Assembly: GCF_036226885.1 (NCBI RefSeq)
Contig: NZ_CP109027.1
Coordinates: 62,001-126,000 of the forward strand
Source: Streptomyces sp. NBC_00663
GTDB taxonomy: Bacteria; Actinomycetota; Actinomycetes; Streptomycetales; Streptomycetaceae
Direction of reading: 5' to 3'
Length of the DNA: 64,000 bases
The notes beneath the pieces were generated by a model, which had not been told where the DNA came from, ran no database searches, and worked only from the letters and a program-made list of their open reading frames with translations. Positions 35,132 to 43,192 of the stretch are shown piece after piece. Each line of letters opens with the position of its first letter. Position 1 is the stretch's first letter. The position numbers were made by a program, and so were the translations under genes.

Positions 35132-36253
35132 TCAGTGTGCGCCGCTGTGGTGGATGGGTGTGCTCGCTCCGGTCAGGGGCCGGCCGGTTCCGCCGCGGCG
35201 GGTCGCGACGATCTCGGCGGCGATCGACAGGGCCGTCTCCTCCGGGGTGCGGCCTCCGAGGTCGAGCCCGATGGGAGAGCGCAGACGCTTCAACTCCGCT
35301 TCCGCCAGGCCTGCTTCACGCAACCGCCGGTCACGGTCGAGGTGGGTGCGCAGCGAGCCCATGGCGCCCACGAAGGCGACGGGCAATCGTAGAGCGATCT
35401 CCAGCAGGGGGATGTCGAATTTGGCGTCATGGGTGAGGACGCACAGGACGGTGCGGGCGTCGGTCGTAGTGCGGAGCAGGTAGCGGTGGGGCCACTCCAC
35501 GACGACCTCGTCGGCCTCGGGAAAGCGCGCCCGGGTTGTGAAGACCGGACGCGCGTCGCACACGGTGACGTGGTAGCCGAGGAACTTGCCCGCGCGCACC
35601 AGCGCGGCGGCGAAGTCGATCGCGCCGAAGACGATCATCCGAGGGGCCGGCATGCTCGATTCGATCAGCAGGGTCAGTCCGCCGGGGCAGTGCGCCCCGT
35701 CCTCGGACACCTCGACCGTGCCGGTGCGGCCCGCGTCGAGCGCGGCACGCGCCTCGGCCATGGTGGTGCGGTCCAGGTCCGCGCCACCGCCGAGGGTGCC
35801 CTGGTGCGAGCCGTCGGGCCGCACGAGCAGTCCCGCACCGAGCTGCGGCGCCGGGCCGCGGACGACGCGGACGAGGGCGACCGCCTCCCCCGCGGCGGCG
35901 AGGTCCAGCGCGTCGCGCACCAGGGCCCGCAGCGGCGCGTCGACGGGCAGCGGGGTGACCAGCACGTCGAGGACGCCGCCGCAGGTCAGCCCTACGGCGA
36001 AGGCGTCCGCGTCGCTGTAGCCGAAGCGCTCCAGCATGCTGAGGCCGTTGTGCAGGGCCTGTTCGCACAGGTCGTACACCGCGCCCTCGACGCAGCCGCC
36101 GGACACCGAGCCCATGACGGTGCCCTCGGAATCGACGGCGAGGGCGGCGCCGGGGCCGCGTGGTGCACTGCCGGCGACGGACACCACGGTGGCGACGGCG
36201 ACATCGCGGTCCTGGGCGAGCCAGCGTCGCAGGTCGGCTGCGAGATCAAGCAA
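35132..36253 (-). CDS. XdhC-family molybdenum-cofactor insertion/maturation protein
   Basis: Chaperone that binds and helps sulfurate or deliver molybdopterin cofactor to enzymes such as the oxidoreductase encoded just upstream. The N-terminal XdhC/CoxI domain shows VATVVSVAGSAPRGPGAALA and SVSGGCVEGAVYDLCEQAL, with the conserved Cys. The C-terminal Rossmann-like domain shows MIVFGAIDFAAALVRAGKFL, VCDARPVF, RYLLRTTTDARTVLCVLTHD and AFVGAMGSLRT, ending with RSPIGLDLGGRTPEETALSI. About 373 residues, the usual length. I take TTG 36253, which overlaps the upstream stop, as the start; the frame is open further up but inside the Mo subunit gene. Confidence 0.87.
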   Translation of the reverse strand: MLDLAADLRRWLAQDRDVAVATVVSVAGSAPRGPGAALAVDSEGTVMGSVSGGCVEGAVYDLCEQALHNGLSMLERFGYSDADAFAVGLTCGGVLDVLVTPLPVDAPLRALVRDALDLAAAGEAVALVRVVRGPAPQLGAGLLVRPDGSHQGTLGGGADLDRTTMAEARAALDAGRTGTVEVSEDGAHCPGGLTLLIESSMPAPRMIVFGAIDFAAALVRAGKFLGYHVTVCDARPVFTTRARFPEADEVVVEWPHRYLLRTTTDARTVLCVLTHDAKFDIPLLEIALRLPVAFVGAMGSLRTHLDRDRRLREAGLAEAELKRLRSPIGLDLGGRTPEETALSIAAEIVATRRGGTGRPLTGASTPIHHSGAH

Positions 36254-38372
36254 GGCGACCCGCCGACAGGACGCGGTCGGGGCGGATGGGCAGGCTGCGG
36301 TGGCGGACTCCCGTCGCGTGCCAGACGGCATTTGCCACGGCTGCCGCCGCGCCGACGATGCCGATCTCGCCGATGCCCTTGATGCCGACGGGGTCCTCGG
36401 GGTCGGGATCGTCCACCCAGTCCGCGTCGATGTGGGGTATGTCGGCGTGGGTGGCGACGTGGTAGCCCGCAAGGTCGGCGCCGAGCGGGCCGCCGTAGAC
36501 GCTGTCGCGCCTCGCCTCCTCGTGAAGGGCCATCGAGATGCCCCAGATCATGCCGCCGGTGAACTGTCCTTTGGCGGTCAGGGGGTTGACGATGCGGCCC
36601 GCGGCGAAGATGCCGAGCATGCGGCGCACCCGCACCTCGCCCGTGTTCGTGTCGACGGCGACCTCGGCGAACTGTGCGCCGAAGGAGTGGCGTTCCTTGC
36701 GGGCGAGCGCGGCGACGACCTCGGTGGTGTCGGCGCGCACGGTGATGCCCTGCGGTGGGATCTCCATGCCCGGCACCATCCGTTCGCGCAGGTCGCGGGC
36801 GGCCGCCATGACGGCCCAGGACCAGGAGCGGGTGCCCATGGATCCGCCGGCGATCATCGCGGGTCCGTAGGCGCTGTCCCCCAGCCGCATCCGGATGCGT
36901 GTGGTCGGCACGTCGAGGGCGTCGGCGGCGACGAGTGTGAGTGCGGTACGGGCTCCGGTGCCGATGTCCGCGGCGGCGATGCTGACGGTGAAGTCGCCGT
37001 CGGCCTGCGCGGTGATGGTCGCGGTCGACGGTGCGGCACCGGCTCCGAAGGATGCGCCGGCGGTGCCGGTGCCCAGCAGCCAGCGCCCGTCGCGGCGCAC
37101 CCCGGGCCGCGGGTCGCGCTGAGCCCAGCCGAAGCGGCGGGCCCCTTCTTCGAAGCAGGCGCGCAGGTTGCGGCCGGCGAAGGGCAGGCCGGAGACCGGG
37201 CCCTTGTCCGGTTCGTTGCGCAGGCGCAGTGCGATGGGGTCCATGCCGCACTTCTCGGCGAGTTCGTCGAGGGCGGCCTCCAGGGCGAAGGAGCCGGGCG
37301 CCTCGCCCGGTGCGCGCATCCACGTGGGGCTGGGGACGTCGAGCCGCACGACCTGGTTCTCGGTGTGGTGCGCGTCCGCGTCGTACATCACCCGGGCCAC
37401 GCCTGCGCTCGGCTCGACGAACTCGTAGACGGTGGAGGTGCGGCTGAGGGCGCGGTGGTCCAGGGCGCGCAGGCGTCCGTCGGGGTCCGCGCCGAGCCGG
37501 ACCCGCTGGATGGTGGGGCTGCGGTGTCCGGCTAGCGTGAACATCTGACGTCGGGTCAGCACGACGCGAACGGGCCGCTGCAGGACCGTGGCGGCCATGA
37601 CGGCCGCGACCTGGTGGGCGCGTACTCCCTTGCTGCCGAAGCCTCCGCCGACGTGTTCCGAGCGCACGCGCACGGACTCCGGGTCGAGGGAGAAGAGGTT
37701 GGCCAGTTCCCCGACCACCCAGGTGGCGCCCTGGTTGGAGTCGGTCAGCTCCAGGCGGCCGTCGTCCCAGCGGGCGGTGGCCGCGTGGGGCTCCATCGGG
37801 TGATGGTGTTCCTCGGGCGTGGTGTACTCGGCGTCGATCACGACCGCGGAAGCGGCGAGTTCGGTCTCCAGGTCGCCCTTGTCCGTGACGGCGGGCATGT
37901 GTCCGTCCACGGGGTAGGCGTTGGGGTCTCCGCCCGTGAACTCGACCTCGTGGGGCTGCTGTTCGTAGCGGACGACGAGTGCTTCCGCGGCCTCGCGTGC
38001 TTGTTCGGGGGTCTCGGCAACGACCAGCGCCACCGGCCAGCCCGCGTGCGGCACCTCGTCGTTCTGGAACACGGCGCAGGTGGGGTCGGGCCTGGTCCCC
38101 AACAGGCCGACGAAGTCGGTGTGCAGGCGCAGGGCGTTGCCGTGGTGGAGGACGGCAAGGACACCGGGCATGGCGAGGACGGCGCCGGTGTCGATGGCCT
38201 CGATACGGCCGCGGGCGGCGCTGGAGAGCGCCAGCCAGCCGTGCGCGAGGTCGGCGAAGGGGATCTCCCCCGCGTAGCGGGCCGTGCCGGTGACCTTGTC
38301 GCGGCCTTCGACGCGGACGTGCTCGGTGCCGATGGCGCCTACCGGCGCGCCCTTCACGGTCGTCGAGGTCAT
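36246..38372 (-). CDS. Molybdopterin-binding subunit of an aldehyde/xanthine-type oxidoreductase (PaoC-like)
   Basis: The 708-residue catalytic subunit. It begins with the aldehyde oxidase a/b hammerhead region (VRVEGRDKVTGTARYAGEIP). The Mo-domain landmarks are VGGGFGSKGVR, APGEAPGSFALEAALDELAE, GSMGTRSWSWAV and the catalytic Glu in DPVGIKGIGEIGIVGAAAAV near the C-terminus. With the 2Fe-2S and FAD subunits it forms a heterotrimer like E. coli PaoABC, which oxidises aromatic aldehydes; that substrate class is an analogy, not proof. Its ATG overlaps the FAD-subunit stop, and its stop overlaps the XdhC start. Confidence 0.92.
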   Translation of the reverse strand: MTSTTVKGAPVGAIGTEHVRVEGRDKVTGTARYAGEIPFADLAHGWLALSSAARGRIEAIDTGAVLAMPGVLAVLHHGNALRLHTDFVGLLGTRPDPTCAVFQNDEVPHAGWPVALVVAETPEQAREAAEALVVRYEQQPHEVEFTGGDPNAYPVDGHMPAVTDKGDLETELAASAVVIDAEYTTPEEHHHPMEPHAATARWDDGRLELTDSNQGATWVVGELANLFSLDPESVRVRSEHVGGGFGSKGVRAHQVAAVMAATVLQRPVRVVLTRRQMFTLAGHRSPTIQRVRLGADPDGRLRALDHRALSRTSTVYEFVEPSAGVARVMYDADAHHTENQVVRLDVPSPTWMRAPGEAPGSFALEAALDELAEKCGMDPIALRLRNEPDKGPVSGLPFAGRNLRACFEEGARRFGWAQRDPRPGVRRDGRWLLGTGTAGASFGAGAAPSTATITAQADGDFTVSIAAADIGTGARTALTLVAADALDVPTTRIRMRLGDSAYGPAMIAGGSMGTRSWSWAVMAAARDLRERMVPGMEIPPQGITVRADTTEVVAALARKERHSFGAQFAEVAVDTNTGEVRVRRMLGIFAAGRIVNPLTAKGQFTGGMIWGISMALHEEARRDSVYGGPLGADLAGYHVATHADIPHIDADWVDDPDPEDPVGIKGIGEIGIVGAAAAVANAVWHATGVRHRSLPIRPDRVLSAGRLA

Positions 38373-39361
38373 CGGCCGGCCTCCTCGGCGAGTTCACCGA
38401 GCACGGCCACGGTCAGGTTGCGCATCAGAGTCACCTTGTAGTCGTTGTGCGCCAGCGGTCTGGCCGCGGCCAGTTCGGCGTCCGCGGCGGCGGCGAAGGT
38501 CTCGGTGACGGCCTGGGCCCCGATGAGGACGCGTTCGGCCGCGCGGGCCCTCCAGGGGCGGCTGGCAACCGCTCCGAAGGCCACGCGGGCGTCGTGCACG
38601 ACTCCGTCACGGACGTCGAGGGCTGCCGCGATCGAGCCGATGGCGAAGGCGTAGGACGCGCGTTCGCGCACCTTGCGGTAGCGGGAGCGGGCGGCAACGG
38701 GTGACGGCGGCAGGGTGACGTGGGTGATCAACGCGCCGGGCGGCAGGGCGGTTTCGCGGTGCGGGGTCTCGGCCACGGGCAGGTACATCCATCCGAGGGG
38801 CACTTCGCCGGGGCCGTCGACGCTCTCGTAGTGCACCACACCGTCGAGGGCCGCCAGGGCGACCGCCATGTCCGAGGGGTGCACGGCCACGCAGTGCGAA
38901 GAGGCGCCGAGTACGGCGTGGTTGTGGTGCTCACCGCGGATGGCGGGGCAACCGCTGCCGGGGTCACGCTTGTTGCACGGCTTGCTGAGGTCGGTGAAGT
39001 AGGCGCACCGCGTGCGTTGCAGGAGGTTGCCGCCGACGGTTGCCATGTTGCGCAGCTGGCCCGAGGCAGCGGCGAGGACGGCCTGCGCCAGCAGCGGGTA
39101 GCGGCGACGCACTTCGGGGTGTGCGGCGAGGTCGCTGTTGGTGGTGGTGGCACCGATACACAGTCCGCCGTCGGCGGTGATCTCGATGCGGTCCAGGGGC
39201 AGTTCGCGCACGTCCACCAGCCGGGCGGGCCGTTCGACACCGCTCTTCATGAGGTCGACCAGGTTGGTGCCGCCCGCGAGGAAGCGCGCTTCGGGGTCGG
39301 CGCCGAGCAGCGCGACCGCGCCCGACACATTGGCGGCCTTCTGGTAGGTGAACTCCTTCAT
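38369..39361 (-). CDS. FAD-binding subunit with extra Fe-S loop (PaoB-like)
   Basis: 330 residues starting MKEFTYQKAANVSGAVALLG. The FAD site shows RFLAGGTNLVDLMKSGVERP and NMATVGGNLLQRTRCAYF. The loop RCAYFTDLSKPCNKRDPGSG followed by Cys has the Cys spacing (C-x10-C-x8-C) of the 4Fe-4S insertion in PaoB-type proteins. Ordinary xanthine dehydrogenase FAD subunits lack this loop, so it supports a PaoABC-like assignment. The start is set at 39361, where the ATG overlaps the stop of the 2Fe-2S gene (ATGA); an upstream open frame to 39457 is inside that gene. Confidence 0.9.
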   Translation of the reverse strand: MKEFTYQKAANVSGAVALLGADPEARFLAGGTNLVDLMKSGVERPARLVDVRELPLDRIEITADGGLCIGATTTNSDLAAHPEVRRRYPLLAQAVLAAASGQLRNMATVGGNLLQRTRCAYFTDLSKPCNKRDPGSGCPAIRGEHHNHAVLGASSHCVAVHPSDMAVALAALDGVVHYESVDGPGEVPLGWMYLPVAETPHRETALPPGALITHVTLPPSPVAARSRYRKVRERASYAFAIGSIAAALDVRDGVVHDARVAFGAVASRPWRARAAERVLIGAQAVTETFAAAADAELAAARPLAHNDYKVTLMRNLTVAVLGELAEEAGR

Positions 39362-39924
39362 GCCGCCTGCTCCTCCGGGTCCGCTCCGGTTGTCGCCGTT
39401 GTCCCGGCCGCCCGTGCGATGGCGTCCACGATCGAGGGGTAGGCGGCGCAGCGGCACAGGTTGCCGCTCATGCGTTCACGTATCTCTTCGGCGGTCAGCG
39501 GCGGCGGTCCCGACTCGGGCCGCAGGTCGTCCGTGGCAGCGCTCGGCCACCCAGCGGCGTGCTCCTGGAGCACACCGATCGCCGAACAGATCTGTCCCGG
39601 TGTGCAGTAGCCGCACTGATAGCCGTCGAGGTCGAGGAAGGCCTGCTGTAGGGGGTGGAGCGCCTCGCCGTCCGCCACGCCCTCGATGGTGGTGACCTCA
39701 CGCCCCTCGGTCGCCACCGCGAACTGCAGGCACGCCACGGTGCGGCGGCCGTCGACCAGTACCGTGCAGGCACCGCACTGTCCCTGGTCGCAGCCCTTCT
39801 TGGTGCCGGTCAGGTCGAGTCGCTCGCGCAGCGCGTCGAGGAGCGTGGTGCGGTGATCGACGGGCAGCGCGAACTTCTCGCCGTTGATGTGCAAGGTGAT
39901 GACGCTGGACGTCGGTAAAGCCAT
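39358..39924 (-). CDS. 2Fe-2S subunit of the aldehyde oxidoreductase (PaoA-like)
   Basis: 188 residues with two [2Fe-2S] clusters. The ferredoxin-type site is KKGCDQGQCGACTVLVDG, and the helical site is GYQCGYCTPGQICSAIGVL with NLCRCAAYPSIVDAI. E. coli PaoA has a Tat leader; here the protein begins MALPTSSVITLHINGEKF without one, so the complex should be cytoplasmic. It is the first gene of a four-gene operon with 4-8 bp overlaps. AAAGAAGTG precedes the ATG, a moderate ribosome-binding site. Two palindromes 150-190 bp upstream probably bind the divergent TetR. Confidence 0.92.
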   Translation of the reverse strand: MALPTSSVITLHINGEKFALPVDHRTTLLDALRERLDLTGTKKGCDQGQCGACTVLVDGRRTVACLQFAVATEGREVTTIEGVADGEALHPLQQAFLDLDGYQCGYCTPGQICSAIGVLQEHAAGWPSAATDDLRPESGPPPLTAEEIRERMSGNLCRCAAYPSIVDAIARAAGTTATTGADPEEQAA

Positions 39925-40070
39925 GAGCCACTTCTTTCAAAGGTGTCGATGGCAATCGAAAGGGTCGTTCCGGGGAATCGCGGCAAGGCCCGCATGCCGT
40001 TGCGCGGGACGCGTCCGGCGATGGCGCGCGCAGGCTGCCGCAGGAGTGGGGGCAGGGCTAAGATGACAGA

Positions 40071-40088
40071 AACGGACAGCTGTCCGTT
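40071..40088. promoter_or_regulatory. Operator-like palindrome 1 (TetR)
   Basis: AACGGACAGCTGTCCGTT is a perfect 18-bp palindrome between the oxidoreductase operon and the divergent TetR gene. TetR-type dimers bind such sites. Confidence 0.7.
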
Positions 40089-40101
40089 CTTCGGTAAACG
40101 T

Positions 40102-40119
40102 AACGGACACCTGTCCGCT
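40102..40119. promoter_or_regulatory. Operator-like palindrome 2 (TetR)
   Basis: AACGGACACCTGTCCGCT repeats the first palindrome with two changes. The centres are 31 bp apart, about three helical turns, so two dimers could bind the same face. It overlaps the likely TetR promoter region. Confidence 0.68.
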
Positions 40120-40162
40120 TAGCAAGGGCGGGTTTCGGCCCAGGGCCCGTGAGGAGTCCCGC

Positions 40163-40741
40163 GTGCAGCACAGCGACAACGCGCCCCTTCGCTCGGACGC
40201 GCAGCGCAACCGCGAGCGCATTCTCGACGTGGCCGTCGCGGAGCTGACACGCTGCCCCGACGTGCCCCTGAGCGCCATCGCCAAGAAGGCGGGCGTCGGC
40301 CAGGGCACGTTCTACCGGAACTTCCCCAACCGCGAGGCGCTCGTCCTGGAGATCTACCGCCACGAGATGCGGCAGGTGGCCGAGAGCCCGGCCCAGCTTC
40401 TTGAGCGCATGTCACCGCCCGAGGCCCTGCGAGCGTGGATGGACCGGCTGGCCGAGTTCGCCATGACCAAAGCGGGACTGGCGGACGCGATCCGCCTGGC
40501 CACCAGCGCTCCCGGCGGCCCCGCCAAGCCCTCCCCCACGCCCGTCACCGACGCGGCCGACCTCCTGCTCCGCACGAACGAGGAAGCCGGCACCATCCGC
40601 CCCGGCGTCACCGCCGACGACTTCATGCTCGCCATCGCCGGCCTGTGGCAGATCACCCCCGCCGAGGACTGGCGCCCCCGAGCCACCCGCCTCCTCGACA
40701 TCGTCATGGACGGCCTCCGCGCCGGAACACCGCGCAACTGA
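40163..40741 (+). CDS. TetR-family regulator of the aldehyde oxidoreductase operon
   Basis: 192 residues. The N-terminal helix-turn-helix reads RERILDVAVAELTRCPDVPL and SAIAKKAGVGQGTFYRNFPN, standard TetR. The C-terminal ligand domain is unassigned. GAGGAG lies 8 bp before the GTG start. It is divergent from the PaoABC-like operon with two matching palindromes in between, so it most likely represses both itself and that operon. The ligand could be an aldehyde or its product; that is inference. Confidence 0.9.
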   Translation: MQHSDNAPLRSDAQRNRERILDVAVAELTRCPDVPLSAIAKKAGVGQGTFYRNFPNREALVLEIYRHEMRQVAESPAQLLERMSPPEALRAWMDRLAEFAMTKAGLADAIRLATSAPGGPAKPSPTPVTDAADLLLRTNEEAGTIRPGVTADDFMLAIAGLWQITPAEDWRPRATRLLDIVMDGLRAGTPRN

Positions 40742-41246
40742 CAGCAGGCAGCAGCCGAAGCCACCGGGGCAGGGCAGACCGCAGGCACGCGGCGTCAGGA
40801 AAAGGACTGCGGTGCACGTGAGCGCCAGGACCGAGACAGCTGCACAGCGGCGGCAACCGGCCTTCGGCGAGGAGGCGGCGTGCTCCGTTGCGGCCGGGCC
40901 TGCCCGGGTGCACCCGCTCCCAGCCCGACACGCATCCTGCACATCCTCAACGTTTCCCTGCGCCCGGCCCCCGTCTGGCCGCCGCGCACTGACCAACCCC
41001 CCGCAGCAGAACCAGCCAATGGCCCCTGTCAGGTGATGTACATACGTCCCCTGCGCGGCGGATCCAATCCAGGCGCTTGCCGCCCGCCGCGCCCTGGCTC
41101 AAAGCAAGGACTCTTCGACGGATCGGGTCATCGAGAGCCACCAGTTTCAGTCCGCCCCCGAACTCCATGAAACGGTGCGTGTGCGCGTAACTGAGCGGAT
41201 CGTCGTGCCCGAGTACCTGGTCTGCGTCCGACAGGACTGAGCTGTA
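40742..41246. other. 0.5 kb without a supportable gene
   Basis: No recognisable coding sequence. A minus-strand stretch near 41080-41230 (QVLGHDDPLSYAHTHRFMEF) looks protein-like but has no start, partner motif or known family. It lies next to an IS3 fragment and is probably decayed. Confidence 0.4.
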
Positions 41247-41420
41247 ATGACATGCCCCGACGAACTGCGTGAGCCCGCGATCCGCGAGGTCCGCACCACC
41301 GGCCGGCCCGTCGCGTACGTCGCGAAGGACCTCGGCATCCACAAGGAGGCCCTGCGGCAGTGGGTCCGCCAGGCTGAAGCCGATCACGGCGAGCGCGATG
41401 ACCGGCTGACCACCGCCGAC
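41247..41420 (+). pseudogene. IS3-family OrfA fragment
   Basis: 58 residues from ATG 41247. LREPAIREVRTTGRPVAYVA and KDLGIHKEALRQWVRQAEAD are the helix-turn-helix of IS3 OrfA. Homology stops after DDRLTTAD, where the leucine zipper should follow, and an unrelated hydrolase fragment begins in the same frame. Confidence 0.82.
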
Positions 41421-41435
41421 GCGTCCGCGCGCATC

Positions 41436-41843
41436 GACGGATCACACTCGAGCGGCTATCTGCCGATCGAGCAAGGCGACGGGCCGCATCTCGTCGAGTA
41501 CGCGGAGATCCCTTTGATGGTGGGGGCGGGCGGCACTACCGCGAAGGACCCCAACCGGTTCGTCGACGCCCTGCTCGACGGCCGGCTGCTGCCGGCTCGG
41601 CTCCTGGCCGAGATGCAGACACCCGGCGTCGCGGGCAGGAACTACGAACCGGGGCCGGCCTGGAAGGACACCTCGTGCGGGTTCAGGCCTACGGCAACGA
41701 CGGCGATGCCCGTGGCGTAGCAGGCCGGGTCGTTCGCCGCTGAGCACGGACAACTTCAGGTCACGGTCGCCCTCACACCCGGCTTCCGCGGCGACCCCGA
41801 CGGCGCGGTCGACGTTCTTGTGGACCAGGCCGTCTGCGACTGA
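41436..41843 (+). pseudogene. Remnant of a serine hydrolase (beta-lactamase / D-Ala-D-Ala carboxypeptidase type)
   Basis: The first frame gives IPLMVGAGGTTAKDPNRFVD and ALLDGRLLPARLLAEMQTP, as in the C-terminal half of class-C beta-lactamase-like hydrolases. After about 41640 it degrades. A second frame resumes QLQVTVALTPGFRGDPDGAV and DVLVDQAVCD before a stop at 41841-41843, matching the usual C-terminal end. The catalytic S-x-x-K and Y-x-N regions are absent. It is fused downstream of the IS3 OrfA piece. Confidence 0.72.
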
Positions 41844-41912
41844 CGGACGGTGGCAGGCCTCTCCGGCTCGGTGGCGGCATGTCCGCGTCGGTCGTGCCGA
41901 TCGCGGCCCGTC

Positions 41913-42371
41913 TCAGTCCAGGCTGTAACAGCGGATCACGATGTGACCGTCCTCCTCCCGTGCCAGGCCGACGAAGACCGTGCGGGCGAGCCAGAGATGG
42001 GCCGGGGCGTCGGTGCGGAACACCGGTGCGGTGCGGAAGTAGACGCCTGCCTCGGCCACCTGCAGGTCGCCCTCGCGCAGGGCAGGGCTGTCCGCGTCTT
42101 CGTGGTAGTAGCCACGGTTCACGATGTCGATCACCGCGCCGTCGTCGGCACGGATGAGGTAGCGGGCCTCCAGGGCGCAGACGCTGCCCCGGGTGTCGGA
42201 CCAGTCGCCGCCACCGGCGAGGACTGTGCCGTTCAGCCGGGGGCCGCGCACGCTGCCTCCGGTGATGGGGGTGAACTCGGTGCGCTCTCCGTCTCCGTGG
42301 CCGATGTGCAGGCTCGGGGAGACTTCGGCGCGGATCTCGAAGGCGAAGGTGAGGGAGGGGACTGTGGTCAT
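41913..42371 (-). CDS. DUF3237 (UPF0311) family protein
   Basis: A 152-residue beta-barrel protein of unknown biochemical role. Landmarks: FEIRAEVSPSLHIGHGDGER, ITGGSVRGPRLNGTVLAGGG, DARYLIR-type strand (ALEARYLIRADDGAVIDIVN), GYYHEDAD and YFRTAPVFRTDAPAHLWLAR. DUF3237 genes often sit in operons for aromatic or cyclic compound breakdown, which fits the hydrolases and transporter here. Its ATG overlaps the stop of the upstream ABC ATPase gene (ATGA), and it is the last gene of that operon. Confidence 0.9.
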   Translation of the reverse strand: MTTVPSLTFAFEIRAEVSPSLHIGHGDGERTEFTPITGGSVRGPRLNGTVLAGGGDWSDTRGSVCALEARYLIRADDGAVIDIVNRGYYHEDADSPALREGDLQVAEAGVYFRTAPVFRTDAPAHLWLARTVFVGLAREEDGHIVIRCYSLD

Positions 42372-43192
42372 CTGGCTGATCCGTTCGCGGAGGCGGTGCG
42401 CCGGAGGGGCTTCCAGCCCTTGCGGGGGACACTGTCGAGGAGTTGGCGAGTGTAGGGGGCGGCGGGCGCGGACAGGACGGCCGTGGCCGGTCCGCGTTCC
42501 ACGATGCGGCCGTGCCGCATGACGACCACGTCGTCGCTCACATGCCGGACGATGCCCAGGTCGTGGGTGATGAACAGGTAGGCCACGCCGGTCTGTTCCC
42601 GGATGGTGGCCAGCAGGCTGACGATCTGGGCCTGCACGGAGACGTCCAGAGCGGCGACGGCCTCGTCCAGGACGAGCAGCCGCGGCCGTACTGCCAGGGC
42701 CCGGGCGATGGCCGCGCGTTGGCGCTGGCCTCCGGACAGGTCGCGGGGCAGTGCAGCGGCCTGCCGTTCGTCCAGGCCCACCTGGTCGAGCAGTTCGGTG
42801 ACGCGCTCGCGCAGTCCGTCACCTCGAAGACCGGTGTGCAGGGAGAGCACCTCGGCCACACACGGCCCGATCCGCTGGTGCCGGTCGAGGGAGGAGTAGG
42901 GGTCCTGGAACACCATCTGCACATCGCGGGCCGCGTCCAGGCGCGGCCCGCCTCTGGGCCTGCGCGACGGGCGCTGCCGTCCGGTCAGCCGGATGCTGCC
43001 GGAGGTGGGTTTGTCCAGGCCGGCGATGATGCGCGCGGTGGTGGTCTTGCCCGAACCGGACTCGCCGACGACGGCGAGCGAGCCGCCGGCGGGAATGGCC
43101 AGGTCGACGCAGTCCACGGCGGTGAAGTCCCCGAAGTCCTTGCGGAGGGCGACGACTTCGAGGGCTGGTGGCTCGGTGGCGGGTTCAGCCAT
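42368..43192 (-). CDS. Oligopeptide-type ABC transporter ATPase (DppF/OppF-like)
   Basis: 274 residues. Walker A is VVGESGSGKTTTARIIAGLD, the ABC signature LSGGQRQRAAIARALAVRPR, Walker B LLVLDEAVAALDVSVQAQIV and the H-loop LFITHDLGIVRHVS. The D-loop position has DEAVAALD instead of the common DEP-x-SALD, a mild change. It forms the second ATPase of a five-component importer with the gene upstream. ATG 43192 chosen; the open frame to 43345 is inside the preceding gene. Confidence 0.92.
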   Translation of the reverse strand: MAEPATEPPALEVVALRKDFGDFTAVDCVDLAIPAGGSLAVVGESGSGKTTTARIIAGLDKPTSGSIRLTGRQRPSRRPRGGPRLDAARDVQMVFQDPYSSLDRHQRIGPCVAEVLSLHTGLRGDGLRERVTELLDQVGLDERQAAALPRDLSGGQRQRAAIARALAVRPRLLVLDEAVAALDVSVQAQIVSLLATIREQTGVAYLFITHDLGIVRHVSDDVVVMRHGRIVERGPATAVLSAPAAPYTRQLLDSVPRKGWKPLRRTASANGSAR

